Notes: a model not told the origin generated them from the letters alone. A DNA stretch of 64,000 nucleotides from Hyphomicrobiales bacterium (GCA_016710435.1 JADJVV010000001.1:2998501-3062500), one strand, 5' to 3'. Shown: positions 21,038-30,469, counted from the stretch's first letter. Program-made: numbers and translations.

Positions 21038-22342
21038 ATGACCAATTTCTCACCCCGCGAAATCGTTTCTGAACTCGACCGCTACATCATCGGCCAGCAC
21101 GAGGCGAAGCGCGCTGTTGCCATTGCTCTCCGCAACCGCTGGCGCCGGCAGCAACTCTCCGGGCAGATGCGCGAGGAGGTGAGCCCCAAGAACATCCTGA
21201 TGATCGGCCCCACGGGCGTGGGCAAGACCGAGATCGCCCGCCGCCTTGCGCGCCTTGCCAATGCGCCCTTCATCAAGGTCGAAGCGACGAAATTCACCGA
21301 GGTGGGTTACGTGGGCCGTGACGTGGACCAGATGATCCGCGATCTCCTCGAAGCCGGCATCGGCATGGTCAAGGCTGCCCGCCGCAAGGACGTGGAGGCC
21401 CAGGCCCACATCAATGCAGAAACGCGCGTGCTTGATGCGTTGGTCGGCGTCAATGCCAGCGAGTCCACCCGCGAGTCTTTCCGCAAGAAACTCCGTGCCG
21501 ACCAGTTGAACGACAAGGAGATCGACATCCAGGTGGCGGATACGGGTGGCGTCCCGAGCTTCGATATTCCCGGCATGCCCGGTGGCTCCGCTTCAGTCAT
21601 CAACCTGGGCGACATCATGGGCAAGGCCTTTGGCCAGCGGACGAGGACGCGGCGCATGAGCGTGTCGGATGCCCACGACGTGCTTCTTGCCGAGGAAAGC
21701 GACAAGCTGCTGGACCAGGAAAAGATCATCGCCGAGGCGATCGATGTGGTGGAGAACAACGGCATCGTGTTTCTCGATGAGGTGGACAAGATCTGCGCCC
21801 GCAGCGAACGGGGAGGGGCCGACGTCTCCCGCGAGGGCGTGCAGCGCGACCTGCTGCCGCTCATCGAGGGCACCACGGTCTCCACCAAGCATGGCCCGGT
21901 GAAGACGGATCACATCCTCTTCATCGCCTCGGGTGCCTTCCACATCGCCAAGCCCTCCGACCTCCTTCCCGAGCTGCAGGGCCGGCTTCCCATCCGGGTG
22001 GAGTTGAAGGCCCTCACGCAGGACGATTTTCGCCGCATCCTCACCGAACCGGAGGCCTCGCTCATCAAGCAGTACACGGCACTTCTCCTCACCGAAGGCG
22101 TGACGCTCGACGTGACCGAAGACGGCGTGGCTGCACTCGCCAGCATCGCAGCCGACATCAACGCATCGGTGGAAAATATCGGCGCCCGGCGCCTGCAGAC
22201 CGTGATGGAACGCGTGCTCGATGACATCAGCTTCACGGCGCCGGACCGCTCCGGCCAGACCATCGTGATTGATGCAGGCTTCGTGGAAAAGAACCTCGGC
22301 AACCTGGCCCGGAACGCCGACCTCTCGAAGTTCATCCTTTAA
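21038..22342 (+). CDS. hslU: HslU ATPase subunit of the HslUV protease
   Basis: This AAA+ unfoldase feeds substrates to HslV. It has 434 residues from ATG 21038, the normal length. Walker A is GPTGVGKT (57-64) and Walker B is GIVFLDEVDKI. The intermediate I-domain spans the middle third. The C-terminal part has GARRLQTVMERVLDDISF and ends in DLSKFIL, a tail that inserts into HslV. A perfect 12-bp hairpin follows 36 bp after the stop. Confidence 0.97.
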   Translation: MTNFSPREIVSELDRYIIGQHEAKRAVAIALRNRWRRQQLSGQMREEVSPKNILMIGPTGVGKTEIARRLARLANAPFIKVEATKFTEVGYVGRDVDQMIRDLLEAGIGMVKAARRKDVEAQAHINAETRVLDALVGVNASESTRESFRKKLRADQLNDKEIDIQVADTGGVPSFDIPGMPGGSASVINLGDIMGKAFGQRTRTRRMSVSDAHDVLLAEESDKLLDQEKIIAEAIDVVENNGIVFLDEVDKICARSERGGADVSREGVQRDLLPLIEGTTVSTKHGPVKTDHILFIASGAFHIAKPSDLLPELQGRLPIRVELKALTQDDFRRILTEPEASLIKQYTALLLTEGVTLDVTEDGVAALASIAADINASVENIGARRLQTVMERVLDDISFTAPDRSGQTIVIDAGFVEKNLGNLARNADLSKFIL

Positions 22343-22377
22343 CGCTGTTATCGCGCCAGCGATTCACCTTGTCGATT

Positions 22378-22413
22378 CAGCTTAACCGTTGAGCATAGGT
22401 CACGGTTAAGCTG
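22378..22413 (+). terminator. perfect 12-bp stem-loop after hslU
   Basis: CAGCTTAACCGT (22378-22389) and ACGGTTAAGCTG (22402-22413) are perfectly complementary around a 12-nt loop. It is the first hairpin after the hslU stop and probably ends or protects the hslVU transcript. Only a weak GATTT follows, so it could also be a Rho-linked element or a protein-binding dyad. Confidence 0.5.
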
Positions 22414-22496
22414 GATTTGCGCGCGCCAACTCCATACAGTTTTATTCAATGCTTTTGGATCTCCGGCGCTCTCCAACCCGCCGGGAATTCGCGCAA

Positions 22497-22718
22497 GAGG
22501 AGCAGGGCGCGGCTGCACCCGCCCCAATGCTCCTCATGCACCATCCGGCAGCTTTGCTGCACGCAATGACCCCGGAATCAGGCCCGCCGCATCTCCTGAT
22601 TCCATGGGTCCGCCGGTCCGGGCCCCGAATTGAGTGGCCTCCTCGATTCCAAATGAGTCCGGACCGGCACCTTTTCCCCAAATGGAAAAACGCCGTCAAG
22701 CAAGGCTTGGCGGCGTTT
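22497..22718 (+). ncRNA. candidate structured non-coding RNA in the hslU-rpmG gap
   Basis: Five inverted repeats follow one another in 222 bp. (1) GAGGAGCA/TGCTCCTC at 22497-22535 with inner GGGCG/CGCCC. (2) GCAGC/GCTGC at 22548-22560. (3) GGAATCAGG/CCTGATTCC at 22574-22603. (4) GCCGGTCCGG/CCGGACCGGC at 22612-22668. (5) The 14-bp terminator stem 22688-22718. The loop of the fourth stem holds CCTCCT at 22638-22643, an anti-Shine-Dalgarno-like sequence as seen in some alphaproteobacterial sRNAs. No convincing protein is encoded. I do not recognise a known family (it is not SRP RNA, tmRNA or RNase P by their conserved cores). Strand is uncertain. Confidence 0.4.
22684..22718 (-). terminator. intrinsic terminator of rpmG
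   Basis: AAACGCCGTCAAGC (22688-22701) pairs with GCTTGGCGGCGTTT (22705-22718) with one G-T pair and a 3-nt loop. On the minus strand it is followed by a T-rich tract (TTTTTCC). It lies 23 bp after the rpmG stop and may also end a plus-strand RNA. Confidence 0.8.
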
Positions 22719-22740
22719 CGCGTTCTTTCAGGAACGGAAA

Positions 22741-22908
22741 TTACTTGATCTTGGTTTCCTTGAATTCCACGTGCTTGCGGGCAACGGGATCGTACTTCTT
22801 CATCGACATCTTGTCGGTCTTGGTACGGGAATTCTTCTTGGTCACGTAGAAGTAACCGGTGTCGGCCGTGGAAGCCAACTTGATCTTGATAACGGTGCCC
22901 TTGGCCAT
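22741..22908 (-). CDS. rpmG: 50S ribosomal protein L33
   Basis: This 55-residue basic protein starts MAKGTVIKIKLAST and includes GYFYVTKKNSRTK and KYDPVARKHVEFKETKIK, the full L33 pattern. It is the cysteine-free (zinc-independent) type. GAGAG precedes the ATG at 22908. It has its own terminator at 22684-22718. Confidence 0.97.
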   Translation of the reverse strand: MAKGTVIKIKLASTADTGYFYVTKKNSRTKTDKMSMKKYDPVARKHVEFKETKIK

Positions 22909-22962
22909 AATTCTCTCCGAAAGCGGGATTTGGGCCGCATAGACCTCAATTGCCCGGGGAAG

Positions 22963-23409
22963 TCAAGGTGCGGGCGAAAGGCCGTCTTCCGCGGCACTTG
23001 TATCGTCCGCGAAGCCGTGCATCCGGAAGGCCCATTGCAGACCGATCACCACGCCCTTGATGCGGGGCAGCAGCCACAGCGAGAGGAAAGTGGTCAGTGG
23101 CAGCCACAGGATGAAATGAATCCACAAATCCGGATGCCACATCTTCTCCACGAACAGCATCAGCGGAATGATGATGTGCCCGACCACGAAGATCGTGAGG
23201 TAGGGCGGAGCATCGTCGGCGCGCTGGTGGTGCAATTCCAGTCCGCACACGCTGCAGGCGGGCGCAACGGAGAGATAGCCGGAAAACAGCTTGCCCTGTC
23301 CGCAAGCCGGGCAGCAGCGGCGGAAACCGCGTAGCACAGCAGTCTTCCAGGGTCGGGGTGTGGGGAAAGCAGGCGTATCCATGGTACGGAAAAATGGCGT
23401 GTCCTGCAT
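22963..23409 (-). CDS. DUF983 family membrane protein
   Basis: The protein has 148 residues from ATG 23409, or 139 from ATG 23382; neither has a strong ribosome site. The N-terminal part carries two CxxC pairs (CPACGQGKLF and CSVCGLEL), a zinc-ribbon-like knuckle typical of DUF983. Two or more transmembrane segments follow (YLTIFVVGHIIIPLMLFV and a second around LTTFLSLWLLP). The function is unknown. It lies 62 bp downstream of rnr on the same strand. The alternative frame over the same stretch (22946-23443) has no family features. Confidence 0.88.
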   Translation of the reverse strand: MQDTPFFRTMDTPAFPTPRPWKTAVLRGFRRCCPACGQGKLFSGYLSVAPACSVCGLELHHQRADDAPPYLTIFVVGHIIIPLMLFVEKMWHPDLWIHFILWLPLTTFLSLWLLPRIKGVVIGLQWAFRMHGFADDTSAAEDGLSPAP

Positions 23410-23470
23410 TGATCCGCAAACACGCGATGGGCCGCAGCGGCAATCTGACACAATGTCAGGTTTGATCACC

Positions 23471-25750
23471 TTACCTGCGGCGCGGACGATCTGGCCGCCG
23501 CACCCGATGCCCCCCGACCCGCGCCGGCTTTGCGCCGCGCTTCCCGTCCGAAGCCATGTCGAACTTGAGGCCACCCTTGACGGGGGCAACCTCCGTCAGT
23601 TTCACCTCCACCACATCGCCCAGCTGGAAGGTCTCGCCCGTATCACTGGAAACGAGCGCGTGGCGCACATCGTCCAGCACGAAGTATCCACGTCCGAGCG
23701 TAGAGACAGGCACAAAGCCGTCCGCGCCGGTGTCGGCCAGCGTCACGAACAGTCCCGCACCGACCACGCCGCTGATCCGCGCCTTGAACTGCGCCCCCAG
23801 CTTGCCCGCGAGATGTCCAGCCACCATGCGGTCCACCGTCTCGCGCTCGGCCATCATGGAGCGGCGTTCGGCGGCGGAAATGAGGTCGGCCGTTTCGGCG
23901 AGGCTGGCAATGTCCTGCCCCGAAAGTCCATCCGGCCCGAGCTTGCAGGCGGTGATGAGGGCGCGGTGCACGATCAGGTCGGCATAGCGCCGGATGGGAG
24001 AGGTGAAATGGGCATAGTCCGCCAGTGACAGGCCGAAGTGCCCTGCATTCTCGTGCCGGTACTGCGCCTGCGACTGCGACCGCAAGACGACCTCATGCAC
24101 CAGCCGTTCATGCGGCGTGTCCTTCGCCTGCTGCAGGATGCGGTTGAAATGCTTGGAGCGCACCACCTGCCCAAGGGCGAAGGGAATGTTCACCGTCTTC
24201 AGGAAGTCCGTCAGTGTCCGCAGTTTATCCTGCGACGGTTCCTCGTGCACGCGGAACAGGAGCGGCGTGCGCCGCTTCTTCAGTTCCTCGGCGGCGGCCA
24301 CATTGGCCTGGATCATGAATTCCTCGATCAGCCGGTGCGCATCCAGCCGCTCCGGCACCACGATCCGGTCGATGTTGCCCGCCTTGTCCAGAATGATCTT
24401 GCGTTCCGGCAGGTCGAGTTCCAGCGGGCCCCGCTGGTCACGCGCGGCGGAGAGCACGGCATAGGCCGCCCACAACGGACGCAACGCGCCCTCCAGCATT
24501 GCATTGGCCTTGGCATTGCCGCGCCCGTCAATCGCGGCCTGTGCATCTTCATATGCGAGCTTGGCCGCAGAGCGCATGATGGCGCGGGTGAAGCGGTGCG
24601 AGCGCTTCTTGCCCTTGGCATCGAAAACCATGTGGCAGGCAAGCGCCGGGCGGTCTTCGCCCTCGCGCAATGAACAGAGGTCGTTGGAAATCCTCTCCGG
24701 CAGCATGGGCACCACGCGGTCGGGGAAATAGGTGGAGTTGCCGCGCCGCCGTGCCTCGCGGTCCAGCGCTGTCTGCGGCCGCACATAGGCCGAGACATCG
24801 GCAATGGCGACGATCACCCTGTAGCCGCCCGGATTGTCCGCAGCGTCATCTGGAGCAGCCCACACCGCATCGTCGTGGTCGCGGGCGTCAACGGGATCGA
24901 TGGTGAGCAGCGGGATCGCCCGCAGGTCCTCCCGTCCCTCGATGCTGAAGGGACGAAGTTGCGTCACCTCGTCCAGCACCGCTTGCGGGAACTGGTCCGG
25001 AATGCCGTGGCCGTGAATGGCGATGAGAGAGGTGTTGCGCGGGTCAAGCGCATTGCCGAGCCGCGCCCGCACCCGAGCCTGCGGAAGGCCCCGGGCAGCA
25101 GGCTTCGTCACCTCGGCAGACACAAGCTCGCCATCCTCCGCCCCGCCATCTTCGCCGTGCGGCACGTGATAATCGTAGCGATCCTTCTTGCCTGACGGAA
25201 TGATGCGCCCGTGCGCACCCGGTCCGGCGCGGTAGATGCCGACAACACGCAGCGCTTCGCGTGACAGGGGCCGCATGACCTCCGCCTGATAGGCATGGCC
25301 GAGAATGGATTTCTTGCCGGCGGGCAGGGCCTCGATGCGGGCCAGCACACGGTCGCCTACACCGGGCGCCGGCTGTCCGGCGCGCCGGTTTTCGCCCACG
25401 AGAATGGTCGGCGGATCGCCATTCGCGGCGTTCCATTCCACTGGTGTCGCATAGGCGTGGCCTTCATCATCGACGGCTGTGATCTCGATCACGGTGACGG
25501 GCGGCAGGCTGCCCGTGCCGGAGATACGCTTGCCCCGCTTGTCGAGCTTGCCCTTCTGCTCCAGGTCCTTGAGCAGCGCCTTGAGGCCGATCTTGGCGGT
25601 GCCCGAAAGCCCGAAGGCCCGGGCAATGTCACGCTTGCCGACAACGCCGGGCGACGTGGCGATGAATTCGAGCAGGTCCGCCTCGGAAGGCAAGCCCTGG
25701 TGCGCGGCGAGCTTGCGCGTCTTTTGCGGGCTGGGGCGCTTGCTCGTCAC
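23471..25750 (-). CDS. rnr: ribonuclease R
   Basis: This 3'-to-5' exoribonuclease of the RNB family has 759 residues and degrades structured RNA. A winged-helix-like N-terminus and cold-shock domains lead to the catalytic RNB domain with the Asp cluster in IDPVDARDHDDAVW (near residue 280). An S1 domain (GLFVTLADTGADGFVPVSTL) and a basic Arg/Lys tail end the protein. The GTG start at 25750 overlaps the topA stop by 4 nt, so translation is coupled. This topA-rnr pairing is common in Hyphomicrobiales. Confidence 0.96.
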   Translation of the reverse strand: MTSKRPSPQKTRKLAAHQGLPSEADLLEFIATSPGVVGKRDIARAFGLSGTAKIGLKALLKDLEQKGKLDKRGKRISGTGSLPPVTVIEITAVDDEGHAYATPVEWNAANGDPPTILVGENRRAGQPAPGVGDRVLARIEALPAGKKSILGHAYQAEVMRPLSREALRVVGIYRAGPGAHGRIIPSGKKDRYDYHVPHGEDGGAEDGELVSAEVTKPAARGLPQARVRARLGNALDPRNTSLIAIHGHGIPDQFPQAVLDEVTQLRPFSIEGREDLRAIPLLTIDPVDARDHDDAVWAAPDDAADNPGGYRVIVAIADVSAYVRPQTALDREARRRGNSTYFPDRVVPMLPERISNDLCSLREGEDRPALACHMVFDAKGKKRSHRFTRAIMRSAAKLAYEDAQAAIDGRGNAKANAMLEGALRPLWAAYAVLSAARDQRGPLELDLPERKIILDKAGNIDRIVVPERLDAHRLIEEFMIQANVAAAEELKKRRTPLLFRVHEEPSQDKLRTLTDFLKTVNIPFALGQVVRSKHFNRILQQAKDTPHERLVHEVVLRSQSQAQYRHENAGHFGLSLADYAHFTSPIRRYADLIVHRALITACKLGPDGLSGQDIASLAETADLISAAERRSMMAERETVDRMVAGHLAGKLGAQFKARISGVVGAGLFVTLADTGADGFVPVSTLGRGYFVLDDVRHALVSSDTGETFQLGDVVEVKLTEVAPVKGGLKFDMASDGKRGAKPARVGGHRVRRPDRPRRR

Positions 25751-28401
25751 GCCGCGGGTGCAACCTTCTTGGCCGGAACCTTCCGTGCGGCTGGCTTCTT
25801 CGCCGCTGCCTTGGTGGCCGCAGGCTTTGATGGTTTCTTGGCAGCCTTCTTGGCCGCCTTTTTCGCCGGAGGCTTGACGCCGGTCTGTTCGGCACGCGCC
25901 GCGAGCAGGGCAACAGCCTCGTCCATGGTCAACTCTTCCGGGGCCTTGTCCTTCGGCAGCGTGGCGTTGAGCTTGCCGTATTTGACGTAAGCACCATAGC
26001 GACCGCCCATGATTTCCACGTTGCCGCCGCCCGCCGGATGGGCACCAAGATTCTTGATGGCGCCGGGCCGCGCCCGGTTCGATGGCCCGCGCGACCGCTT
26101 CTCGTGCAGCAGGTCCACCGCACGGTTGAGACCGATCGTGTAGACGTCATCATCCTTCAGGTTGGCGTACACTCCGTCATGCAGGAGGTAGGGGCCAAAG
26201 CGGCCGACATTGGCGACGATGGGCGTCTTGGTCTCGGGATGCAGGCCCACCTCGCGCGGCAGCGAGAGATAGCGCATCGCTTCTTCAAACGTCACCGAGG
26301 CGGGGTCCTTGCCCTTGGGGATGGAGGCGCGCCGGGGCTTTTCGCCGTCCTCGACCGCTTCACCAAGCTGGATATAAGGGCCGAAGCGCCCGATGCGCCG
26401 CGTCACTGCAGCGCCCGTTTCGGGATCGGTGCCGAGCGGGATGCCTTCCGCCGGAACAAAATCGGTGACGCCATCAACCGGCACCGACATCTGACGCGTA
26501 TACTTGCACTCGGGATAATTCGTGCAGCCGACGAAGGTGCCATATTTTGACAGCTTCAGAGACAATTGCCCCGTGCCACACACCGGACAGGCGCGCGCAT
26601 CCCCGCCTTCCGCCTTCTCGGGGAAGATGTGCGGCGCAAGCAGATCATTCAGTGCATCGATGACTTCCGAGACGCGCAAGTCTTTCACGTCTCCGATGGA
26701 AGCCATGAACTTCGTCCAGAAATCGCGCAGCACGTCCTTGTACTGGCGGTCGCCGGCCGACACCTGGTCGAGCTGCTCTTCGAGATCGGCCGTGAAGTCA
26801 TACTCCACGTAACGCATGAAGAAGGACTCGAGGAACGCCGTGACGATGCGGCCCTTGTCTTCTGGGATGAGGCGCTTCTTGTCGAGGCGAACATAACCAC
26901 GGTCGCGCAGCGTCGACATGATGCTGACGTAGGTCGAGGGACGGCCAATACCCAGCTCTTCGAGCTTCTTCGTCAGCGATGCTTCCGAATAGCGCGGCGG
27001 CGGTTCAGTGAAGTGCTGGTTGGCGGCGATGTCCTTGACGCCGATGCGGTCGCCCTTGGCCATGGCCGGCAGGCGGCGCGAGTCTTCGTCCTCACCGTCA
27101 TCGAGGTCTTCATTGTAGATGCGCAGGAAGCCGTCGAACTTCACGACCGAGCCCGTGGCGCGGAAATTGTAGTGCTTGCCGTCAGTGCCCTGCGTGCCGA
27201 TGTCGGCAGTGGTGCGCTCCAGTTCAGCGCTCTCCATCTGGCTGGCAATCGTGCGCTTCCAGATCAGGTCGTAGAGCGCGAACTGTTCTGGCTCCAGCAC
27301 CTTGCGGACCATGTCGGGCGTGCGCGTCGGGTCGGTCGGGCGAATGGCTTCGTGCGCTTCCTGCGCGTTCTTCGCCTTGGTGGTGTACTTGCGCGGAACC
27401 GAGGGAAGGTAAGGCTCGCCGAATTGTTTCAGGATGGCATTGCGCGCCGCCGCAATCGCTTCAGGCGCCATGTCGGCACCATCGGTACGCATGTAGGTGA
27501 TAAGACCCACCGTCTCGCCTTTGAGATCAACGCCTTCATACAGGCGCTGGGCGATCTGCATGGTACGAGATGCCGAGAAACCGAGCTTGCGCGAGGCTTC
27601 CTGTTGCAGCGTCGAAGTGCGGAACGGCGGGAAGGGGTGGCGCTTTGCCGGCTTGCTCTCGACAAGGTCAACAGCAAACGGCTGGCCCTTCACGGCCGCC
27701 AGAATCTCATTGGCGGTATCTCCCGTGCCGAGCGACAACTTCTCCAACCGCTTGCCGTCAATCGCGGACAGCGCGGCCTCGAACGTTGCGCCCTGCGGCG
27801 TGACGAAGGTGCCGTCGATCGACCAGTATTCCTGGGCGCGGAAGGCCTCGATTTCCAATTCGCGGTCACAGACGAGGCGCAGCGCCACCGACTGCACACG
27901 TCCCGCCGAACGTGCCCCCGGCAGTTTGCGCCACAGCACCGGCGAGAGCGTGAAGCCCACGAGATAATCCAGTGCGCGGCGCGCGAGATAGGCGTCGACC
28001 AGCGCCATGTCGACATCGCGCGGATTGGCAATGGCATCCTGCACCGCAGACTTGGTGATGGCGTTGAAGGCCACGCGCTGCACCTGCTTGCCCTTGAGCG
28101 CGCCCTTCTTGTTCAGTACCTCCAGAAGGTGCCAGGAGATGGCTTCGCCCTCGCGATCAGGGTCGGTTGCGAGGACGAGGCGGTCATGGTCCTTGAGCGC
28201 GACGACGATGTCCGACACCCGCTTGGCGGCCTTGCCGTCCACTTCCCACGACATGGCGAAATCCTCGTCAGGACGCACCGAGCCATCCTTCGGCGGCAAA
28301 TCCCGGATATGACCATACGAGGCCAAGACCTTGTAATCTTTGCCCAAATACTTGTTTATGGTCTTTGCCTTGCCGGGTGATTCAACGACGACAACGGTCA
28401 T
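25747..28401 (-). CDS. topA: DNA topoisomerase I (type IA)
   Basis: The enzyme relaxes negative supercoils. It has 884 residues with an N-terminal Toprim domain (VVVESPGKAKTINKYLG, then DPDREGEAISWHL) and the active-site Tyr in GLITYMRTDG. One four-Cys zinc ribbon (CPVCGTGQLSLK ... CTNYPECKYTR) is followed by C-terminal topoisomerase repeats. The tail is very rich in Lys, Ala and Pro (from about residue 840), as in many alphaproteobacterial TopA proteins, and probably binds DNA or RNA polymerase. It is followed by rnr with a 4-nt overlap. Confidence 0.97.
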   Translation of the reverse strand: MTVVVVESPGKAKTINKYLGKDYKVLASYGHIRDLPPKDGSVRPDEDFAMSWEVDGKAAKRVSDIVVALKDHDRLVLATDPDREGEAISWHLLEVLNKKGALKGKQVQRVAFNAITKSAVQDAIANPRDVDMALVDAYLARRALDYLVGFTLSPVLWRKLPGARSAGRVQSVALRLVCDRELEIEAFRAQEYWSIDGTFVTPQGATFEAALSAIDGKRLEKLSLGTGDTANEILAAVKGQPFAVDLVESKPAKRHPFPPFRTSTLQQEASRKLGFSASRTMQIAQRLYEGVDLKGETVGLITYMRTDGADMAPEAIAAARNAILKQFGEPYLPSVPRKYTTKAKNAQEAHEAIRPTDPTRTPDMVRKVLEPEQFALYDLIWKRTIASQMESAELERTTADIGTQGTDGKHYNFRATGSVVKFDGFLRIYNEDLDDGEDEDSRRLPAMAKGDRIGVKDIAANQHFTEPPPRYSEASLTKKLEELGIGRPSTYVSIMSTLRDRGYVRLDKKRLIPEDKGRIVTAFLESFFMRYVEYDFTADLEEQLDQVSAGDRQYKDVLRDFWTKFMASIGDVKDLRVSEVIDALNDLLAPHIFPEKAEGGDARACPVCGTGQLSLKLSKYGTFVGCTNYPECKYTRQMSVPVDGVTDFVPAEGIPLGTDPETGAAVTRRIGRFGPYIQLGEAVEDGEKPRRASIPKGKDPASVTFEEAMRYLSLPREVGLHPETKTPIVANVGRFGPYLLHDGVYANLKDDDVYTIGLNRAVDLLHEKRSRGPSNRARPGAIKNLGAHPAGGGNVEIMGGRYGAYVKYGKLNATLPKDKAPEELTMDEAVALLAARAEQTGVKPPAKKAAKKAAKKPSKPAATKAAAKKPAARKVPAKKVAPAA

Positions 28402-28582
28402 TCAAGGGTGTCCTGACACTGATCCCTGCGGGGCGATTGTGCACCGCAAATGGGCCGCGCTCATATAGGTACTCCCCCGGAAAAACAAGCCATGCGCCCT
28501 TGGCAGGCCTGAGGGTGAGCTTTTGGAGCCTGCTTTTCGCCGCCCAAAACCGCTATCCACAGGGACCCGGATTCGCCACTCC

Positions 28583-29779
28583 ATGCCCTCAGATACCAGC
28601 GCCGCAATGCCCTATTCCGGCCGGAAGGCCGGGGCCCTGACGTTCTCCATGCTCTTCACCATGGAGAGTCTCGTGCGCTCGCTGAACGCGGGCGTGCTGT
28701 CGGTGCAGGCCTACGAACTGCTCGGCTCCAGCCGCAACGTCTCCATTCTCATGACCATGGCATCGTTCGGCGTCCTTGTGACAACGCTCATGCTGCCGTT
28801 CCTGTTGCGCCGGGCAAAGCGCCGCTGGGCCTACACGCTGGGCATTGCCTTCTCCATGGCCGCAGCACTGTTCCTCGCCAGCCACACCGTTCCGGGGCAG
28901 GCGGCAGGCACCTACTTGCGCAACGCTGGCGCCTCGATGATGAACGTGACGCTGGCGCTCTATATCCTCGATCATATCCACAAGTCGGATTATGCCCGCG
29001 TGGAACCCATGCGGCTGTCGTTCTCCACGCTGTCCTGGACCATCGGTCCGACAGTCGGCCTCTGGCTCTACACGCATTATGGTCCGATGGCGGCGCAGGC
29101 AGCGGTGCTGGTGGCGGGATTGTCGCTCCTCACCTTCTTCTGGATCATCCGGTTAGGCGACCCCGCGACATTGCCGTCGGGTACACTGCAGCCCTTCAAC
29201 CCCCTCAAGAATGTGGGCCGCTTCATCGAACAGCCGCGCCTGCGCCTTGCCTGGGCGATTGCTTTTGCGCGCTCCGTGTTCTGGTCGTCGCTGTTCATCT
29301 ACGGGCCCATCCTTCTCATCGAAGCCGGACTGAGCAAGACCCAGGGCGGTTATGTGATCTCCGTGAGCCAGTTGCTGCTGCCACTGGCGCTGCTCTCCGG
29401 TTATGTGGCGCGCCGCACCAGCGTGCGCATGGTCATCACAAGCGCCTTCGGCATCATCTGCCTCGCCAGCATCGCCGCCGGGCTCAGTGGCTCGCATTTC
29501 CCGATTGTCACCATTGTATTCCTGCTCATCGGCTCTCTCGGCGCCACTGCGCTGGATGGCGTCGGCGCCATTCCCTACATGCGCGCCGTCAAACCCCGCG
29601 AACGAAGGGAGATGACAAGCGTCTACCGCACCTTCATCGAAATCAGCGACATCGTGCCGGGAATCATCTTCGCGCTGGTGCTGAGCATCCTGCCGACGCA
29701 GGCTGTCTACGTCCTCGTCGGCCTTCTCGCGGCACTCATGTCTTTCATCACCTGGAGGCATCTGCCAAAATCGCTCTGA
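28583..29779 (+). CDS. MFS-family transporter
   Basis: The protein has 398 residues from ATG 28583; the frame opens 60 nt earlier at 28523, but that would add a non-hydrophobic, Arg-rich leader. About twelve transmembrane segments are visible, with a basic loop RRAKRRWAYTLG between helices 2 and 3 as in the MFS signature region. The substrate is unknown. It is divergent from topA and followed 15 bp later by a glutathione S-transferase, which may hint at detoxification. Confidence 0.87.
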   Translation: MPSDTSAAMPYSGRKAGALTFSMLFTMESLVRSLNAGVLSVQAYELLGSSRNVSILMTMASFGVLVTTLMLPFLLRRAKRRWAYTLGIAFSMAAALFLASHTVPGQAAGTYLRNAGASMMNVTLALYILDHIHKSDYARVEPMRLSFSTLSWTIGPTVGLWLYTHYGPMAAQAAVLVAGLSLLTFFWIIRLGDPATLPSGTLQPFNPLKNVGRFIEQPRLRLAWAIAFARSVFWSSLFIYGPILLIEAGLSKTQGGYVISVSQLLLPLALLSGYVARRTSVRMVITSAFGIICLASIAAGLSGSHFPIVTIVFLLIGSLGATALDGVGAIPYMRAVKPRERREMTSVYRTFIEISDIVPGIIFALVLSILPTQAVYVLVGLLAALMSFITWRHLPKSL

Positions 29780-29794
29780 TTCAGGGAGTGAAAC

Positions 29795-30469
29795 ATGGCG
29801 GCAGCAGCGAGCAAACCCATCCTCGTGATCGGCAACAAGAACTATTCCTCATGGTCGCTGCGGCCATGGATGGCACTGACCATGGCAGGCATTCCGTTCG
29901 AGGAAAGACTCGTCCGCTTCGGTGAGCCCCGCTTCAGCAGGGAAGTGCGCAAGATTTCCGGTGCGGGATTGGTCCCCGTGCTGGTGCACAAGGGCCAGAC
30001 CATCTGGGACTCGCTCGCCATCATCGAATACGCCGCCGAGACATGGCCCAAGGCCCCGGTTTGGCCAAAGACAGCCGCGGCCCGTGCCATTGCAAGGTCG
30101 GCATCAGCGGAAATCCATTCCGGCTTTGGCGGACTGCGCAACGACTGCCCGATGAACCTGCGCCGCCCCAAGGTGGCGCTGAAGGCCGGCTTCAGCAACG
30201 CAGTCCTGGCCGATGTAAAGCGGCTCGAGTTGCTGTGGTCGCAATGCCGCAAGGCCCATGGCAAGGGCGGGCCTTTCCTGTTCGGCAAGTTCTCCGCGGC
30301 AGATGCCATGTACGCGCCTGTCGTCACCCGTCTCGACAGCTATGCCATTCCCGTGAAGAAGGAGACGCGCGCCTATATGGATGCGGTGATGAATACGTCC
30401 GGCTTCAAGGCATGGCTCGCCGCGGCCCTCCAGGAGCCGTGGGTCGTTCCCGTGGACGAGGCGGAGTAA
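29795..30469 (+). CDS. glutathione S-transferase family protein
   Basis: The protein has 224 residues. The N-terminal thioredoxin-like domain starts LVIGNKNYSSWSLRPWMAL, with the SSWS stretch placed where GSTs bind glutathione, and contains GLVPVLV and the DSLAIIEYAAE glutathione site. An all-helical C-terminal domain follows (LFGKFSAADAMYAPVV). It probably conjugates or reduces small electrophiles, with substrate unknown. GGGAG lies upstream of the ATG. It ends directly against the convergent dprA stop. Confidence 0.9.
   Translation: MAAAASKPILVIGNKNYSSWSLRPWMALTMAGIPFEERLVRFGEPRFSREVRKISGAGLVPVLVHKGQTIWDSLAIIEYAAETWPKAPVWPKTAAARAIARSASAEIHSGFGGLRNDCPMNLRRPKVALKAGFSNAVLADVKRLELLWSQCRKAHGKGGPFLFGKFSAADAMYAPVVTRLDSYAIPVKKETRAYMDAVMNTSGFKAWLAAALQEPWVVPVDEAE

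Noticed and set aside
22497..22718. Identification of the structured region as 4.5S RNA, tmRNA, RNase P or 6S RNA
   Set aside because: The conserved SRP core, tmRNA tag/acceptor sequences and RNase P motifs are not present. 6S RNA cannot be excluded by eye, but no long closing stem with a central bubble is visible.
22442..22748. Small ORFs on both strands of the hslU-rpmG gap
   Set aside because: There are no ribosome sites, no signal or domain features, and codon patterns follow the hairpins. The region is better explained as structured non-coding DNA.
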